Positions 24,926 through 34,050 of a stretch of 46,374 nucleotides of DNA are shown here, in pieces. Numbering within the stretch: the first letter of the stretch is position 1; each line of letters begins with the position of its first letter. Source of the stretch: an uncultured Selenomonadales bacterium (GTDB lineage: Bacteria > Bacillota > Negativicutes > Acidaminococcales > Acidaminococcaceae); contig ONEW01000016.1 of NCBI GenBank assembly GCA_900316935.1, positions 1-46,374 of the forward strand, written 5' to 3'. Below the pieces are notes generated by a model that saw only the letters and a program-made list of their open reading frames with translations, was not told the DNA's origin and made no database searches. A program made the translations under genes and the position numbers.

Positions 24926-25945
24926 CTACGGGATAACCGTATTATAATACACCCCGCCGGAAGAGGCCGTTGGGTTCCTGGTCAGGTTCTCCCAGTAGTT
25001 CCCGGGTACGGTAATGTCGTGCCGGGGTATTTTTTTTGCGTCGAACAGGGGAATCAGGTCGGCGGCCTTCAGGGGCTCGTAATGGTCAATCTGCCCCAGC
25101 AGCCAGGCCAGGTATCCGACCAGGGGTTCCGGTTCCGGGCAGAGGGAGCGTAGAAAGCCCACGTCGGCCGCCTTTTCCCGTTTGGCCAGGCGCTCGCCGG
25201 CCGGCGAGACCAACAGCGGCAGGTGCAGGTAAGACGGAGCCGGAAAGCCGAAGAGGCGGAACAGGTAGAGCTGCGGCGCGGCGGAACTCAGCAAGTCCCA
25301 GCCGCGTACGACCTGTGTCACGCCCATGAGTCCGTCGTCGACGGTGACGGCCAGCTGATAGGCGAACACACCGTCGCTGCGCCGTACGATGATGTCTCCC
25401 CAGTCCGTGGCGAGCTGGTACTGCTGCGGGCCGTAGTGTTCGTCCGTGAAGGAGATGGTCTCATCCGGCAGAACCAGGCGGAAGGCCGGGGGACGGTGCC
25501 TGGCTTTGGCGGCCGCTTCGTCCGCCGTCAGGTGCCGGCAGGTACCCTTGTAGACGAAACGGCCGTCGCTGGCGTGGGGCGCGTCCGCCACATGGAGCTG
25601 GGCGCGGCTGCAGAAGCAGGGATACAGGTGGCCGGCGCGGCGGAGTTCCTCAAAGTAATAGGTATAGATATCGCTGCGCCCGCTCTGGTAGGGAACCGCT
25701 TCGTTGTCCCACGAAAGGCCGAGCCACTCCAGGTCCGCCAGGATCTTGTCCGCGAACGGGCGGGGACAGCGCAGGGGATCCAGGTCCTCCATGCGCAGCA
25801 GGAAATCGCCGCCCCGGCTTTTGGCACAAAGCCACGCGGCCAGCGCGGTATAGATGTTGCCCAGATGCATGCGCCCGCTGGGAGAAGGGGCGAAACGCCC
25901 GCAGGGCGGCTTATGCTGTTCCCGTTTCCAATTTGCCGCTTCCGT
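24926..25945 (-). CDS. gluQ: Glutamyl-Q tRNA(Asp) synthetase; possible ACG start
   Basis: Attaches glutamate to queuosine in tRNA-Asp. The full HIGH-type motif, RFAPSPSGRMHLGN, needs coding sequence upstream of the first ATG (25870). Between that ATG and the in-frame TAG there is no ATG, GTG, TTG, CTG or ATT codon. The best candidate is ACG at 25945, ten bases after AAGGAG; this gives 339 residues. The zinc site (CFCS..., later YKGTCRH) and the late KLSKQ-equivalent RLAKREKA are present. The ATG-only form (314 residues) would lack its ATP-binding motif. Either a rare start codon or a start mutation. Confidence 0.85.
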   Translation of the reverse strand, partial: TEAANWKREQHKPPCGRFAPSPSGRMHLGNIYTALAAWLCAKSRGGDFLLRMEDLDPLRCPRPFADKILADLEWLGLSWDNEAVPYQSGRSDIYTYYFEELRRAGHLYPCFCSRAQLHVADAPHASDGRFVYKGTCRHLTADEAAAKARHRPPAFRLVLPDETISFTDEHYGPQQYQLATDWGDIIVRRSDGVFAYQLAVTVDDGLMGVTQVVRGWDLLSSAAPQLYLFRLFGFPAPSYLHLPLLVSPAGERLAKREKAADVGFLRSLCPEPEPLVGYLAWLLGQIDHYEPLKAADLIPLFDAKKIPRHDITVPGNYWENLTRNPTASSGGVYYNTVIP

Positions 25946-25960
25946 TTCGTTACATCTCCT

Positions 25961-26005
25961 TTTCTACAATTTCTACAATAATTAGTTCATAAATTAGTTC
26001 ATAAA
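25961..26005. repeat. Two adjacent short tandem duplications in the gluQ leader
   Basis: TTTCTACAAT is repeated with a 10-base period (25961-25980), and AATTAGTTCATA with a 12-base period (25980-26005). Both lie between the minus-strand -10 and the gluQ ribosome site, so they are part of its 5' leader. Confidence 0.6.
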
Positions 26006-26017
26006 TTTTTCGTTATT

Positions 26018-26041
26018 ATTATAACACGGGGATAGTATAAT
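26018..26041. promoter_or_regulatory. Divergent -10 elements
   Basis: A perfect TATAAT on the minus strand (26023-26018) faces gluQ, and a perfect TATAAT on the plus strand (26036-26041) faces the membrane protein gene. Neither has a convincing -35, so activators or upstream A/T elements may be needed. Confidence 0.45.
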
Positions 26042-26054
26042 AAAAGAAAAAGAG

Positions 26055-26087
26055 ACCGGCGCGAAAGCCCCGGAAGGGGCGGCCGGT
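26055..26087 (-). terminator. Hairpin with minus-strand U-tract
   Basis: ACCGGC (26055-26060) pairs with GCCGGT (26082-26087), enclosing GCCCC-GGAA-GGGGC. On the minus strand it is followed by CTCTTTTTCTTTTATT, a terminator shape that would shield gluQ from antisense reads of the next gene. On the plus strand the same hairpin would fold in the leader and cover a possible GTG start at 26086. Confidence 0.5.
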
Positions 26088-26118
26088 GGAAAATACAGGT
26101 GAATGGGGTGTGGCGCAT

Positions 26119-27420
26119 ATGGGCGAGGAAGAAAAGAAGAACTTGAACGAAGAAACGGCTGCGGAAGCAACCGCGACCGCACCGGAGGCGGAAGCTTCCG
26201 AAACGAAGGAAACAAAGGAAACCGCCGAAGCTGCCGGAACGACGGAAGCAGCGGCGGAAAAACCGGAACCGCTGAAGGATATCGACACGGAATGGGAAGC
26301 GGAGAAGATCTGCCGCTGGGGCGCGGCCCGGGCGAGCGTCATCGTCGTGGCGCCCCTGTTGGGCAGCATGGCCCTCATTGCGAACGAGGTCTATATGATC
26401 ACCCGCCTGGCGGATCTGCGGGGCATCACCCTGTCCGAAGGTGCGGCGATGGGCCTGCTGGGTTCCCTGGGGGCTACGTTCGTCGGCCAGTCCGTGGCGA
26501 CGATCATCCCCATGCCGGCCCTGCAGATCCCCCTGGCCGTCTCCATCACCTACGGCGTCGGCAAGGCTGCCAATGCCTGGCTGAAGGCCGGCCGTCCGGA
26601 AGATGTCGCCGCGTTCCGCGAGGTGTATGAGAAAGCCCGCAAGGAAGGGGCCGACAATGCCGACACGTTCAGCAGGATGGACTGCCGCAACCGGCCGCTC
26701 GGCGACGAAACGAAAAAGTTCGACATCCGCGAGTTGAAGGAGCAGGTCAGGAACCTGAATTCCGAAGACATCTTCAATAACGTGAAGGCACGGGCGGACA
26801 AGGCCGAAAGCAGCATCTCCGCCCGGCTGCGCGACATCAACGAGCGCATCGTGAATCCGCTGAAGAGCAAGAGCGACCGCTGGCTGTCCGCCCAGAACTG
26901 GAAACAGTTGTCCCGGGGGGAACTGGTCATCCCCTATTCGGAAATCCGCTGGTACATGATCCAGGCCCTGGCCGGCAGCGACTTCGCCCTCCTCGACATC
27001 GGGTACCAGGCGCCGGACTACATGACGATGGTGCTGCAGCATAATTCCTACGGCACCTTGTCTTTGAAACTTTCGATTCTGGACTTCTTCGTGGACCAGA
27101 GCGAGGCGACGGCCCATATCAAGGTGGAAGGGTTCGACATCTTCAACAACGAGTTTGCGTCCCTCATCGTCAACACGATCGGGGACAAGCTGATCCTGGG
27201 CATCCTGGACCTGGCTTTTGACAAGGTGACCATCGAGAACAAGGATGTCGTCACGACTTACGAGGATGGCGTCATCGGCCTCGACTTTACGAAGACTCTG
27301 CAGGAAAGCAAGCTGGGCAAGACCCGTTTCCTGGAAAAGTCCGTCCTCGACGTGCTGCATTTCACGGACTTGAGCGTCGTGCCCGAAGGCCTGAAGCTGA
27401 AGGCGACGGTCAAACTGTAA
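26119..27420 (+). CDS. Membrane protein with DUF697-like hairpin, unknown function
   Basis: 433 residues from the ATG at 26119; a GTG at 26086 would add 11 residues. Residues 1-60 are a disordered Glu/Ala/Thr-rich tail. Residues ~75-150 contain two hydrophobic segments around a Gly-rich turn (SMALIANEVYMITRLADL, then GLLGSLGATFVGQSVATIIP and TYGVGKAANAWL), which resembles the DUF697 membrane hairpin of some GTPase-linked proteins, although no GTPase domain is present. Residues ~165-240 are a charged helical, probably coiled-coil region. Residues ~255-430 look like a beta-rich soluble domain (LSLKLSILDFFVDQSEATAHIKVEG). Single gene ending at a terminator. Confidence 0.7.
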   Translation: MGEEEKKNLNEETAAEATATAPEAEASETKETKETAEAAGTTEAAAEKPEPLKDIDTEWEAEKICRWGAARASVIVVAPLLGSMALIANEVYMITRLADLRGITLSEGAAMGLLGSLGATFVGQSVATIIPMPALQIPLAVSITYGVGKAANAWLKAGRPEDVAAFREVYEKARKEGADNADTFSRMDCRNRPLGDETKKFDIRELKEQVRNLNSEDIFNNVKARADKAESSISARLRDINERIVNPLKSKSDRWLSAQNWKQLSRGELVIPYSEIRWYMIQALAGSDFALLDIGYQAPDYMTMVLQHNSYGTLSLKLSILDFFVDQSEATAHIKVEGFDIFNNEFASLIVNTIGDKLILGILDLAFDKVTIENKDVVTTYEDGVIGLDFTKTLQESKLGKTRFLEKSVLDVLHFTDLSVVPEGLKLKATVKL

Positions 27421-27469
27421 GGGCGCTGGCGGACGGGACGTCTTTCCTTTCTTCCGGAACCGGAATCCA

Positions 27470-27505
27470 ACGGCGGACATTGCGACAGCGGTGTCTGCCG
27501 TTTTT
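27470..27505 (+). terminator. Intrinsic terminator
   Basis: ACGGCGGACA (27470-27479) pairs with TGTCTGCCGT (27492-27501; one G-T pair), running into TTTTT. Confidence 0.85.
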
Positions 27506-27557
27506 CCGTTCCGGAGGAGGCATGGCGCTGACGGAATGGTTATTTTGGCGGGCAATT

Positions 27558-27586
27558 TTGCCAAATTTCCTTATATGTAGTAAAAT
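27558..27586 (+). promoter_or_regulatory. Promoter of the yybS-gdpP-rplI-dnaB operon
   Basis: TTGCCA (27558-27563) and TAAAAT (27581-27586), 17-bp spacer, about 65 bases before the GTG start. Confidence 0.6.
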
Positions 27587-27651
27587 ATATAGGCCTAATG
27601 TCTGCCCGGAGTGTTTCTGACCCGGGCTTTGTTATTCAACCGGAGGAAATC

Positions 27652-28644
27652 GTGGCCTTAATCAATAGGAAAAGACGGGGCAGTACCACTGCCATGGTCG
27701 AGGGCGCCATTTTTGCAGCCATCGCCATCGTCTTCAATTTACTGTTTTATTATGTACCGTTCATCGGCATCTTCATCAACCTGGTCATGCCGCTGCCGGT
27801 CGTCATCTGCGGCATCCGCAACGGCCTGCGTTACAGCATCCTTTCGACGGTGGTCGCCACGGCGATCATCGCCATGGTCATCAATCCGATCCACGCCTTG
27901 TTCTTCCTCGCCGTCTTCGGCATCATGGGCGTCGTGCTCGGCGAATGCGTGCATCGGGATTTGCCGGCGAAGAAGCTTTTCTGGTATTCGACCCTCGGCG
28001 GGCTCATCAGCATCGGCCTGAACCTGGTGCTGGCCCTGTATGTGATGGGCATCAATCCGGTGGAAATGATGTTCAGCCAGCTCGATGCGGCCGTCCCCCA
28101 GATGACCCGGAGCGTGGGCGGCTTCCTGGGGGCGGACCAGGCCGCCACGTTCGGCCGGCAGATGGCGGAGAACATCCAGCTGATGAAGCTGATCCTGCCG
28201 GGCGCCATGATCCTCGTGGCCCCCTGCCTGGTGTTCCTGAACTACTGGCTGGCCCGCAAGGTCATGGCCCGGGCCGGCGTGCAGCTGCACGGCTTTCCGC
28301 CGGCAGAGCGCTGGGGACTGCCGTTCGGTACGGCCATCCTCTACATCGTCAGCCTGATCGGGCTGCAGTACTGCACCAGCTCGGGCATCCGCAACTGGCT
28401 GTACACTGCCAGCGCCAACGTATGGGCCATCTGCAGCATGCTGCTCGTCGTCCAGGGACTGGTCGGGGTGTACTGGTGGATGAAGAAGAACAACAAGCCC
28501 ATGGCCTGGTTCCGCATCATCTTCATCGTGGCCCTGTTCGTGCCCATCTGCTCGCTGGCTTTGACCTACGTCGGCGGGTACGACATCCTGTTTGACCCGC
28601 GGGGCGTGCGGAAACACAAAAATAGGAGTGAGCAACATGAATAA
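27652..28644 (+). CDS. YybS/DUF2232-family membrane protein
   Basis: 330 residues, about eight transmembrane segments, no soluble domain of note. Same family as B. subtilis YybS (DUF2232), function unknown, distantly like ECF-type transporter S components. The GTG at 27652 is used because GGAGG lies five bases upstream; an ATG at 27598 has none. It overlaps gdpP by eight bases, as yybS and yybT adjoin in Bacillus, so translation is coupled. Confidence 0.88.
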   Translation: MALINRKRRGSTTAMVEGAIFAAIAIVFNLLFYYVPFIGIFINLVMPLPVVICGIRNGLRYSILSTVVATAIIAMVINPIHALFFLAVFGIMGVVLGECVHRDLPAKKLFWYSTLGGLISIGLNLVLALYVMGINPVEMMFSQLDAAVPQMTRSVGGFLGADQAATFGRQMAENIQLMKLILPGAMILVAPCLVFLNYWLARKVMARAGVQLHGFPPAERWGLPFGTAILYIVSLIGLQYCTSSGIRNWLYTASANVWAICSMLLVVQGLVGVYWWMKKNNKPMAWFRIIFIVALFVPICSLALTYVGGYDILFDPRGVRKHKNRSEQHE

Positions 28645-30709
28645 AGGAATTTTTGCCGGCTGGAAGGACGTCACCATCTACGTGACGCTGATCTTCCTGC
28701 TGCTGGTCCTGCTGTGCGTGGAAACGCCGGTCCTCATCCCGCTGGCGATCGTCATCGCCATCGCCGTGTTCTGTTTCGCCCGCCGTACCATGCGCAACAA
28801 ACGGCTGACCATGTCCGGGTATCTGGACGACATCATCCGGAACATCGAACGGGCCAATCACTATGCCGTGCGCAACCTCGACGTGGGCATCGCCGTGTTC
28901 GCATCCGACGGGAAACTGCAGTGGAAAAACGCGCGGTTCGAGGAAATGGTGGGCCTGCGCCACGTGGATGGCAAACGGCCGGAAGAGGTCCTGCCCCTGC
29001 CAGACAATGCGTTCGAGACCATGTGCGTCAAGGACGATGAGAAGGTCATCGCCGTGAAGACGCGCTGGTACCGCATGCGCTATTTCAGCATGCAGACCAA
29101 GCCGGAGGAACGGGCGCGGGACAATGCCGTCCACAGCAGCCTCATGGTCTACCTGACGGACGTGACGGAGCTGGAGGAACTGAAACAGCAGTACCATGAC
29201 GACCGGCTCAACATCGCCTTTGTCCGCTTCGACAATTATGAGGACGTGGCCAAGGGCATGAGCGAGGCGGCCCGTGCCAACCTGACGGGCGAGGTCAGCG
29301 AACGCGTGTCCCAGTGGGCGGTTTCGCTCAACGGCTTCGTCTGGCGGTCGGGCAAAGAGAACTGCATGGTCGGGTTCACGAATGTGGGCCTGCAGAAGGC
29401 CGTGGAGGACAAGTTCTCCATTCTGGACCGCGTGCGGGAAATCAAATTGGAAAACAAGCTGGCACCGACTCTGTCCATCGGCATTTCCGGGGAAGGGGAG
29501 ACGCTGGCCGATATCAGCATGAACGCGTCCAAGGCGCTGGACCTGGCCCTGGGCCGCGGCGGCGACCAGGTCGTGCTGCAATCGGGCAAGGAACTGCAGT
29601 ATTTCGGAGGCACCAGCACGGTGAACGCCAAGAGCACCCGCGTGCGCGTCCGGATCGTGGCACATTCCATCCACGAACAGATGCTGGCGGCAGACCGCAT
29701 CTTCGTCATGGGCCACGAGAACGAGGACTTCGATGCCATCGGCAGTGCCGTAGGCGTCGCCAAGATGGCCCTGGACCTGAAGAAACCGGTCTGTATCGTG
29801 TCCAGCGGCAACAGTACGGCCTTTGACAAGGTCAGGGAATACATGTTCCACGAAAAGGCGAACCTGAAGTCCGAGGACCCGAACTATATCGACCTCATGG
29901 TGACCGAGGAAGAGGCCCTGAAGGAGATTACGCCGCGGAGTCTGCTCATGCTGGTGGACCATCACCGGGCTGTGTTGTGCGCCAGCCGGAAGGTGCTCGA
30001 CGCCATTCCCCGCAACCGCATCATCATCGACCATCACCGCCGCGCGGAAGATGTCATTGAAAACACGATCCTGCAATATATGGAACCGTCGTCGTCCTCG
30101 ACGAGCGAGCTGGTGACGGAGCTCGTCGGCTATTTCGACGAAAAACTGGAATTCGACAAGGAAGAGGCGACCCTGCTGTACTGCGGCATCGTGGTCGATA
30201 CGAAGAACTTCAACGTCCAGACGGGGGAGCGCACCTTCGAGGCAGCCGCCCTGCTGCGCCGCAGCGGCGCCGACCCGGTCCTGGTCCGGCAGCTCTTCAA
30301 GGATGACCTCGTGTCGTTCCGCGAGCGGTACCGCGTCATCGCCACGGCCGAAATGCCGATTCCGCATATGGCCATCGCCGTCAACAGCGTGACGGAACGG
30401 ACCAGTGAAAGCAACATCATCGCCGCCCAGGCGGCGGACAGCCTCATCAACATCACGGATATCTCCGTCGGTGTCGTCATCACCGATTACGGCGATGGCG
30501 AAGTGTCTGTCAGCGCCCGCAGCGACGGCAGCATCAATGTCCAGATCATCATGGAGGAACTGGGCGGCGGCGGACACCAGACGGTGGCCGGCGTGCAGCT
30601 CCACAATGTGGACGTCGATGCCGTGAAACAACAGATCATCGAGCTGACCAGACAGCAGATGGAAGAAGCAAAGGAGAAAGCGAAGGATGAAAGTAATCTT
30701 ACTGAGTGA
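28637..30709 (+). CDS. gdpP: Cyclic-di-AMP phosphodiesterase
   Basis: 690 residues, membrane-bound enzyme that hydrolyses c-di-AMP to pApA. Two N-terminal transmembrane helices (residues ~10-50), a PAS-like domain (~60-170), a degenerate GGDEF domain (~190-325, ending ALGRGGDQVVL) and the C-terminal DHH/DHHA1 unit. The DHH motif set is GHENEDFDAIGSA (about 358), VDHHRA (about 440) and the RNA-type GGGGHQTVAG at the end. The usual first motif is G-H-x-x-x-D-x-D; here Asn-Glu-Asp-Phe-Asp still supplies both aspartates. It overlaps yybS and, by 23 bases, rplI. Confidence 0.95.
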   Translation: MNKGIFAGWKDVTIYVTLIFLLLVLLCVETPVLIPLAIVIAIAVFCFARRTMRNKRLTMSGYLDDIIRNIERANHYAVRNLDVGIAVFASDGKLQWKNARFEEMVGLRHVDGKRPEEVLPLPDNAFETMCVKDDEKVIAVKTRWYRMRYFSMQTKPEERARDNAVHSSLMVYLTDVTELEELKQQYHDDRLNIAFVRFDNYEDVAKGMSEAARANLTGEVSERVSQWAVSLNGFVWRSGKENCMVGFTNVGLQKAVEDKFSILDRVREIKLENKLAPTLSIGISGEGETLADISMNASKALDLALGRGGDQVVLQSGKELQYFGGTSTVNAKSTRVRVRIVAHSIHEQMLAADRIFVMGHENEDFDAIGSAVGVAKMALDLKKPVCIVSSGNSTAFDKVREYMFHEKANLKSEDPNYIDLMVTEEEALKEITPRSLLMLVDHHRAVLCASRKVLDAIPRNRIIIDHHRRAEDVIENTILQYMEPSSSSTSELVTELVGYFDEKLEFDKEEATLLYCGIVVDTKNFNVQTGERTFEAAALLRRSGADPVLVRQLFKDDLVSFRERYRVIATAEMPIPHMAIAVNSVTERTSESNIIAAQAADSLINITDISVGVVITDYGDGEVSVSARSDGSINVQIIMEELGGGGHQTVAGVQLHNVDVDAVKQQIIELTRQQMEEAKEKAKDESNLTE

Positions 30710-31139
30710 CGTCAAAAAATTAGGAAAGAAAGGGGATATCGTGGAAACGGCCGAAGGCTACGGCCGCAACTACCTGATTCCCCATAAACTGGCCCAGGAA
30801 GCGACGGCCGTCAACCTGAACCAGGCCGTGCAGGACAGGAAGGTGGCGGCCCACCGCGCCGCGCAGCGTCACGACGAGGCCGTCGTACTGGCTGCCCAGC
30901 TCGAGAAGGTGACGGTGCACATGAGCCTCAAGGTCGGTGCCAACGGCAAGCTGTTCGGCGCCGTCACGTCCAAGGACGTAGCCGAAGCCCTCATCAGACA
31001 GACGGGCCTGGATATCGATCGCCGCAAGATCGAGCTGAAACACAAAGTGACCGCCCCGGGTGTGTATCCGGCCGTGGCCAGGCTGCACCCGGAAATTTCC
31101 GCGCAGTTCAATGTCGAAGTAACCATCGATCCGGCCTGA
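30687..31139 (+). CDS. rplI: 50S ribosomal protein L9
   Basis: 150 residues. N-terminal signature VKKLGKKGDIVETAEGYGRNYLIPHKLA is intact, followed by the long connecting helix and the C-terminal domain. It starts inside the gdpP 3' end, with AAAGGAGAAAGCGAAGG as ribosome site, so is translationally coupled. Confidence 0.97.
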   Translation: MKVILLSDVKKLGKKGDIVETAEGYGRNYLIPHKLAQEATAVNLNQAVQDRKVAAHRAAQRHDEAVVLAAQLEKVTVHMSLKVGANGKLFGAVTSKDVAEALIRQTGLDIDRRKIELKHKVTAPGVYPAVARLHPEISAQFNVEVTIDPA

Positions 31140-31180
31140 GGGGCCGGACCGGTTCTCCCATAGAAAGATAGGGATTCATC

Positions 31181-32560
31181 ATGAATCAGGATAAAAAGCC
31201 GGACCCTGCTGCCGACCGCGTGATTCCGCAGGACATCCAGGCGGAGCAGTCCGTCCTGGGCGCCATGCTGATCAGCCGGGATGCGGTCAGCGAAGTGGCG
31301 GAATTGCTGGTACCGCAGGATTTCTACCGCCAGTCGAACCGCATCATCTTCAATGCCATGATGACGCTGTACAACCGCAACGATGCCGTGGACCTGGTAA
31401 CGGTTACGAACGAGCTGCAGAAGGAACACAAACTGGCCGATGCGGACGGCGTCAGCTATCTGACCCTGCTGGCCAACATGGTGCCGACGGCGGCCAATGT
31501 CAAGTACCACGCCAAGATTGTGGAGGAAAAATCCATCCTCCGGCAGCTGGTGGACGGCGGTACGGAAATCGCCCAGATGGGGTATGAAGGATCCGACGAT
31601 GTCGGGACCATTCTGGACCAGGCGGAGAAACGCATCTTGCAGGTTTCCAACCGCAAGGGCGGCCGGGATTTCGAACCGATCAACCTCATCGTCGGGGACA
31701 CCATCAACCGCATTTCCAGCCTGGCTGAGAACACCAGCGGCATTACGGGCCTCCGGACATGGTTCGCCGATTTCGACCGCCTGACGGCGGGACTCCAGCC
31801 GTCGGACTTCATCATCCTGGCAGCGCGCCCTTCCATGGGCAAGACCGCCCTGGCCCTGAATATCGCGCAAAATGTGGCGATCCGCGGGAACGGCGACGGC
31901 GGACAGAAGAAGGTCGCCTTCTTCAGCCTGGAAATGAGCCGGGAACAGCTGGTACAGCGCATGCTCTGTTCCGAGGCCGAGGTGGATGCGCAGAAACTGC
32001 GGATCGGCCAGCTGAGCGCGGAAGAGTGGAACAAGCTGTGGCAGGCGGCGGACCGGCTGGGCAGTGCGAAAATCTTCATCGACGACACGCCGGGCCTGCG
32101 GATCATGGAGATGCGCAGTAAGGCGCGGCGCCTGAAGGCCCAGGAAGGACTGGACATGATCGTCGTCGACTACCTGCAGCTGATGCAGGGCAGCGCGACG
32201 AAGGCGAACCAGGACAACCGCCAGCAGGAAGTTTCCGAGATTTCCCGCGGCCTGAAGGCCCTGGCCCGGGAACTGGATGTGCCCGTCCTGGCCTTGTCCC
32301 AGTTAAGCCGCGGCGTCGAAAGCCGGCAGGTCAAGAAACCCATGCTTTCGGACCTGCGTGAATCGGGCTCCCTGGAACAGGACGCGGACATCGTCTGCTT
32401 CCTGTACCGCGACGACTATTACAAGGCCGAGGACGAGGAACCGACGCACATTACGGAACTGATTGTGGCCAAGCACCGCAACGGTCCTGTGGGACATATC
32501 AACCTGTTCTTCCGGGAACAGTTCACCAAGTTTGCCGACCTTGCCCGCCGCGAGTCCTAA
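31181..32560 (+). CDS. dnaB: Replicative DNA helicase
   Basis: 459 residues, hexameric helicase of the replication fork (DnaC in Bacillus naming). The N-terminal primase-interacting domain starts PQDIQAEQSVLGAML. The RecA-like domain carries Walker A ARPSMGKTALALN (about residue 220), Walker B IVVDYLQLM and the arginine-finger region SDLRESGSLEQDAD. The order gdpP-rplI-dnaB is the standard Firmicutes one. No intein is seen at the P-loop or other usual insertion sites. Confidence 0.97.
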   Translation: MNQDKKPDPAADRVIPQDIQAEQSVLGAMLISRDAVSEVAELLVPQDFYRQSNRIIFNAMMTLYNRNDAVDLVTVTNELQKEHKLADADGVSYLTLLANMVPTAANVKYHAKIVEEKSILRQLVDGGTEIAQMGYEGSDDVGTILDQAEKRILQVSNRKGGRDFEPINLIVGDTINRISSLAENTSGITGLRTWFADFDRLTAGLQPSDFIILAARPSMGKTALALNIAQNVAIRGNGDGGQKKVAFFSLEMSREQLVQRMLCSEAEVDAQKLRIGQLSAEEWNKLWQAADRLGSAKIFIDDTPGLRIMEMRSKARRLKAQEGLDMIVVDYLQLMQGSATKANQDNRQQEVSEISRGLKALARELDVPVLALSQLSRGVESRQVKKPMLSDLRESGSLEQDADIVCFLYRDDYYKAEDEEPTHITELIVAKHRNGPVGHINLFFREQFTKFADLARRES

Positions 32561-32688
32561 GGGGGAAGAAACTGAAAAAATCACTATACGGGAGCAGGGT
32601 TTATACATTATAATGTCAATGTGGAGAACCATGCGGAACCAACCAACGATGCAGAAGGAACGTTTGTTTCAGGAAAGGAGACCTGCAC

Positions 32689-33981
32689 ATGATTCCAAGA
32701 TATACACGCCCCGGGATGGGAAGGATCTGGGACGAACGCAATGAATGGCAGACCATGCTCGATGTGGAAATCGCGGCCTGCGAAGCCAATGCCGAACTGG
32801 GACGTATTCCGAAAGAGGCTGTCCGGGTCATCAAGGAGAAGGCAGACTTCGAGGTGGACCGCATCCACGAGATCGACCGGGAAATCAACCATGACATCAT
32901 CGCCTTCCTCACCTGCGTGGGGGAACATGTCGGCGATGAAGCCAAATACATCCATATGGGCCTGACTTCCACCGACGTGAAGGATACGGGCCTGAATGTG
33001 CAGATCAAGCAGGCCTCGGAAATCCTGATCGAGGACCTGGAAAAACTGGCACAGGTGCTCAAGCGCCGTGCCGTCGAATTCAAACATACGCCGACCATCG
33101 GCCGTACGCACGGTGTGCATGCGGAACCGACCACCTTCGGCCTGAAGCTGCTGCTCTGGTACAGCGAGACCCTGCGCAACATCGGGCGCATGAAACGGGC
33201 GGCGGACAATATGTGCGTCGGCAAACTGTCCGGCGCGGTCGGCACCTATGCCGACATCGACCCCTATGTCGAAGAATACGTGTGCAGGAAGATGGGCTTG
33301 AAGCGGGAAGACGTGGCGACCCAGGTTGTGCAGCGCGACCATCACGCCGAATACATCACGACCCTCGGCGTCATTGCCGGCACCCTGTCCCAGATGGCGC
33401 TGGAAATCCGGCACCTGCAGCGTACGGAAGTGCGCGAGGCCGAGGAATACTTCAGCCCGAAGCAGAAAGGGTCCTCCGCGATGCCCCATAAGCGCAATCC
33501 AGTCCGCAGCGAACGCATCTGCGGCATGGCGCGCGTCATCCAGGGGTATTCCCTGCCGGCCTTCGAGGACATTCCCCTGTGGCACGAACGCGACATTTCC
33601 CATTCGTCGGTGGAACGCGTCATTTTCCCGGACGCCACCATCGCCCTGGACTATATCCTGGACGAAACGACGAAACTGATCGACAAACTGCTGGTCTATC
33701 CGGACAAGATGCTGGCCGACCTGAACCTGACGGGCGGCCTGATCTACAGCCCCCGCGTCCTCCTGGCCCTCGTGGCCAAAGGGGCGTACCGCGACACGGC
33801 GTACCGCTGGGTACAGCGCAATGCCATGAAACGCTGGCTGCAGGGCGAGGATTTCTACGAAAACCTGTGCAAGGACGAAGATGTGCGCAAGTATCTGGAC
33901 CCGGACGAAATCAAGGCCTGCTTCGACTATAAGCCCATGCTGATCCACGTGGACGAGATCTTTGCCCGCTTCGGCCTGTAA
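32689..33981 (+). CDS. purB: Adenylosuccinate lyase
   Basis: 430 residues, fumarase/aspartase superfamily. Acts twice in purine synthesis, releasing fumarate from SAICAR and from adenylosuccinate. The signature SSAMPHKRNP is at about residue 263; GRTHGVHAEPTTFG provides the catalytic histidine region. The ATG has AAAGGAG nine bases upstream. A TATAAT at 32609-32614 suggests a promoter of its own in the 128-base gap after dnaB, although its -35 is poor. Together with purA it makes AMP from IMP. Confidence 0.97.
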   Translation: MIPRYTRPGMGRIWDERNEWQTMLDVEIAACEANAELGRIPKEAVRVIKEKADFEVDRIHEIDREINHDIIAFLTCVGEHVGDEAKYIHMGLTSTDVKDTGLNVQIKQASEILIEDLEKLAQVLKRRAVEFKHTPTIGRTHGVHAEPTTFGLKLLLWYSETLRNIGRMKRAADNMCVGKLSGAVGTYADIDPYVEEYVCRKMGLKREDVATQVVQRDHHAEYITTLGVIAGTLSQMALEIRHLQRTEVREAEEYFSPKQKGSSAMPHKRNPVRSERICGMARVIQGYSLPAFEDIPLWHERDISHSSVERVIFPDATIALDYILDETTKLIDKLLVYPDKMLADLNLTGGLIYSPRVLLALVAKGAYRDTAYRWVQRNAMKRWLQGEDFYENLCKDEDVRKYLDPDEIKACFDYKPMLIHVDEIFARFGL

Positions 33982-34050
33982 TGGGCGGAAGGGGAAGCTG
34001 ATACATCATCTGTTGGAAATTGAGTCTGAGGGAATCGAGGAGAGCTGAAC

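Noticed and set aside
27522..27620. Possible 32-codon ORF starting after GGAGGAGG
   Set aside because: The ribosome site is too close to the ATG, the -35 and -10 of the yybS promoter lie inside it, and the peptide has no recognisable features.
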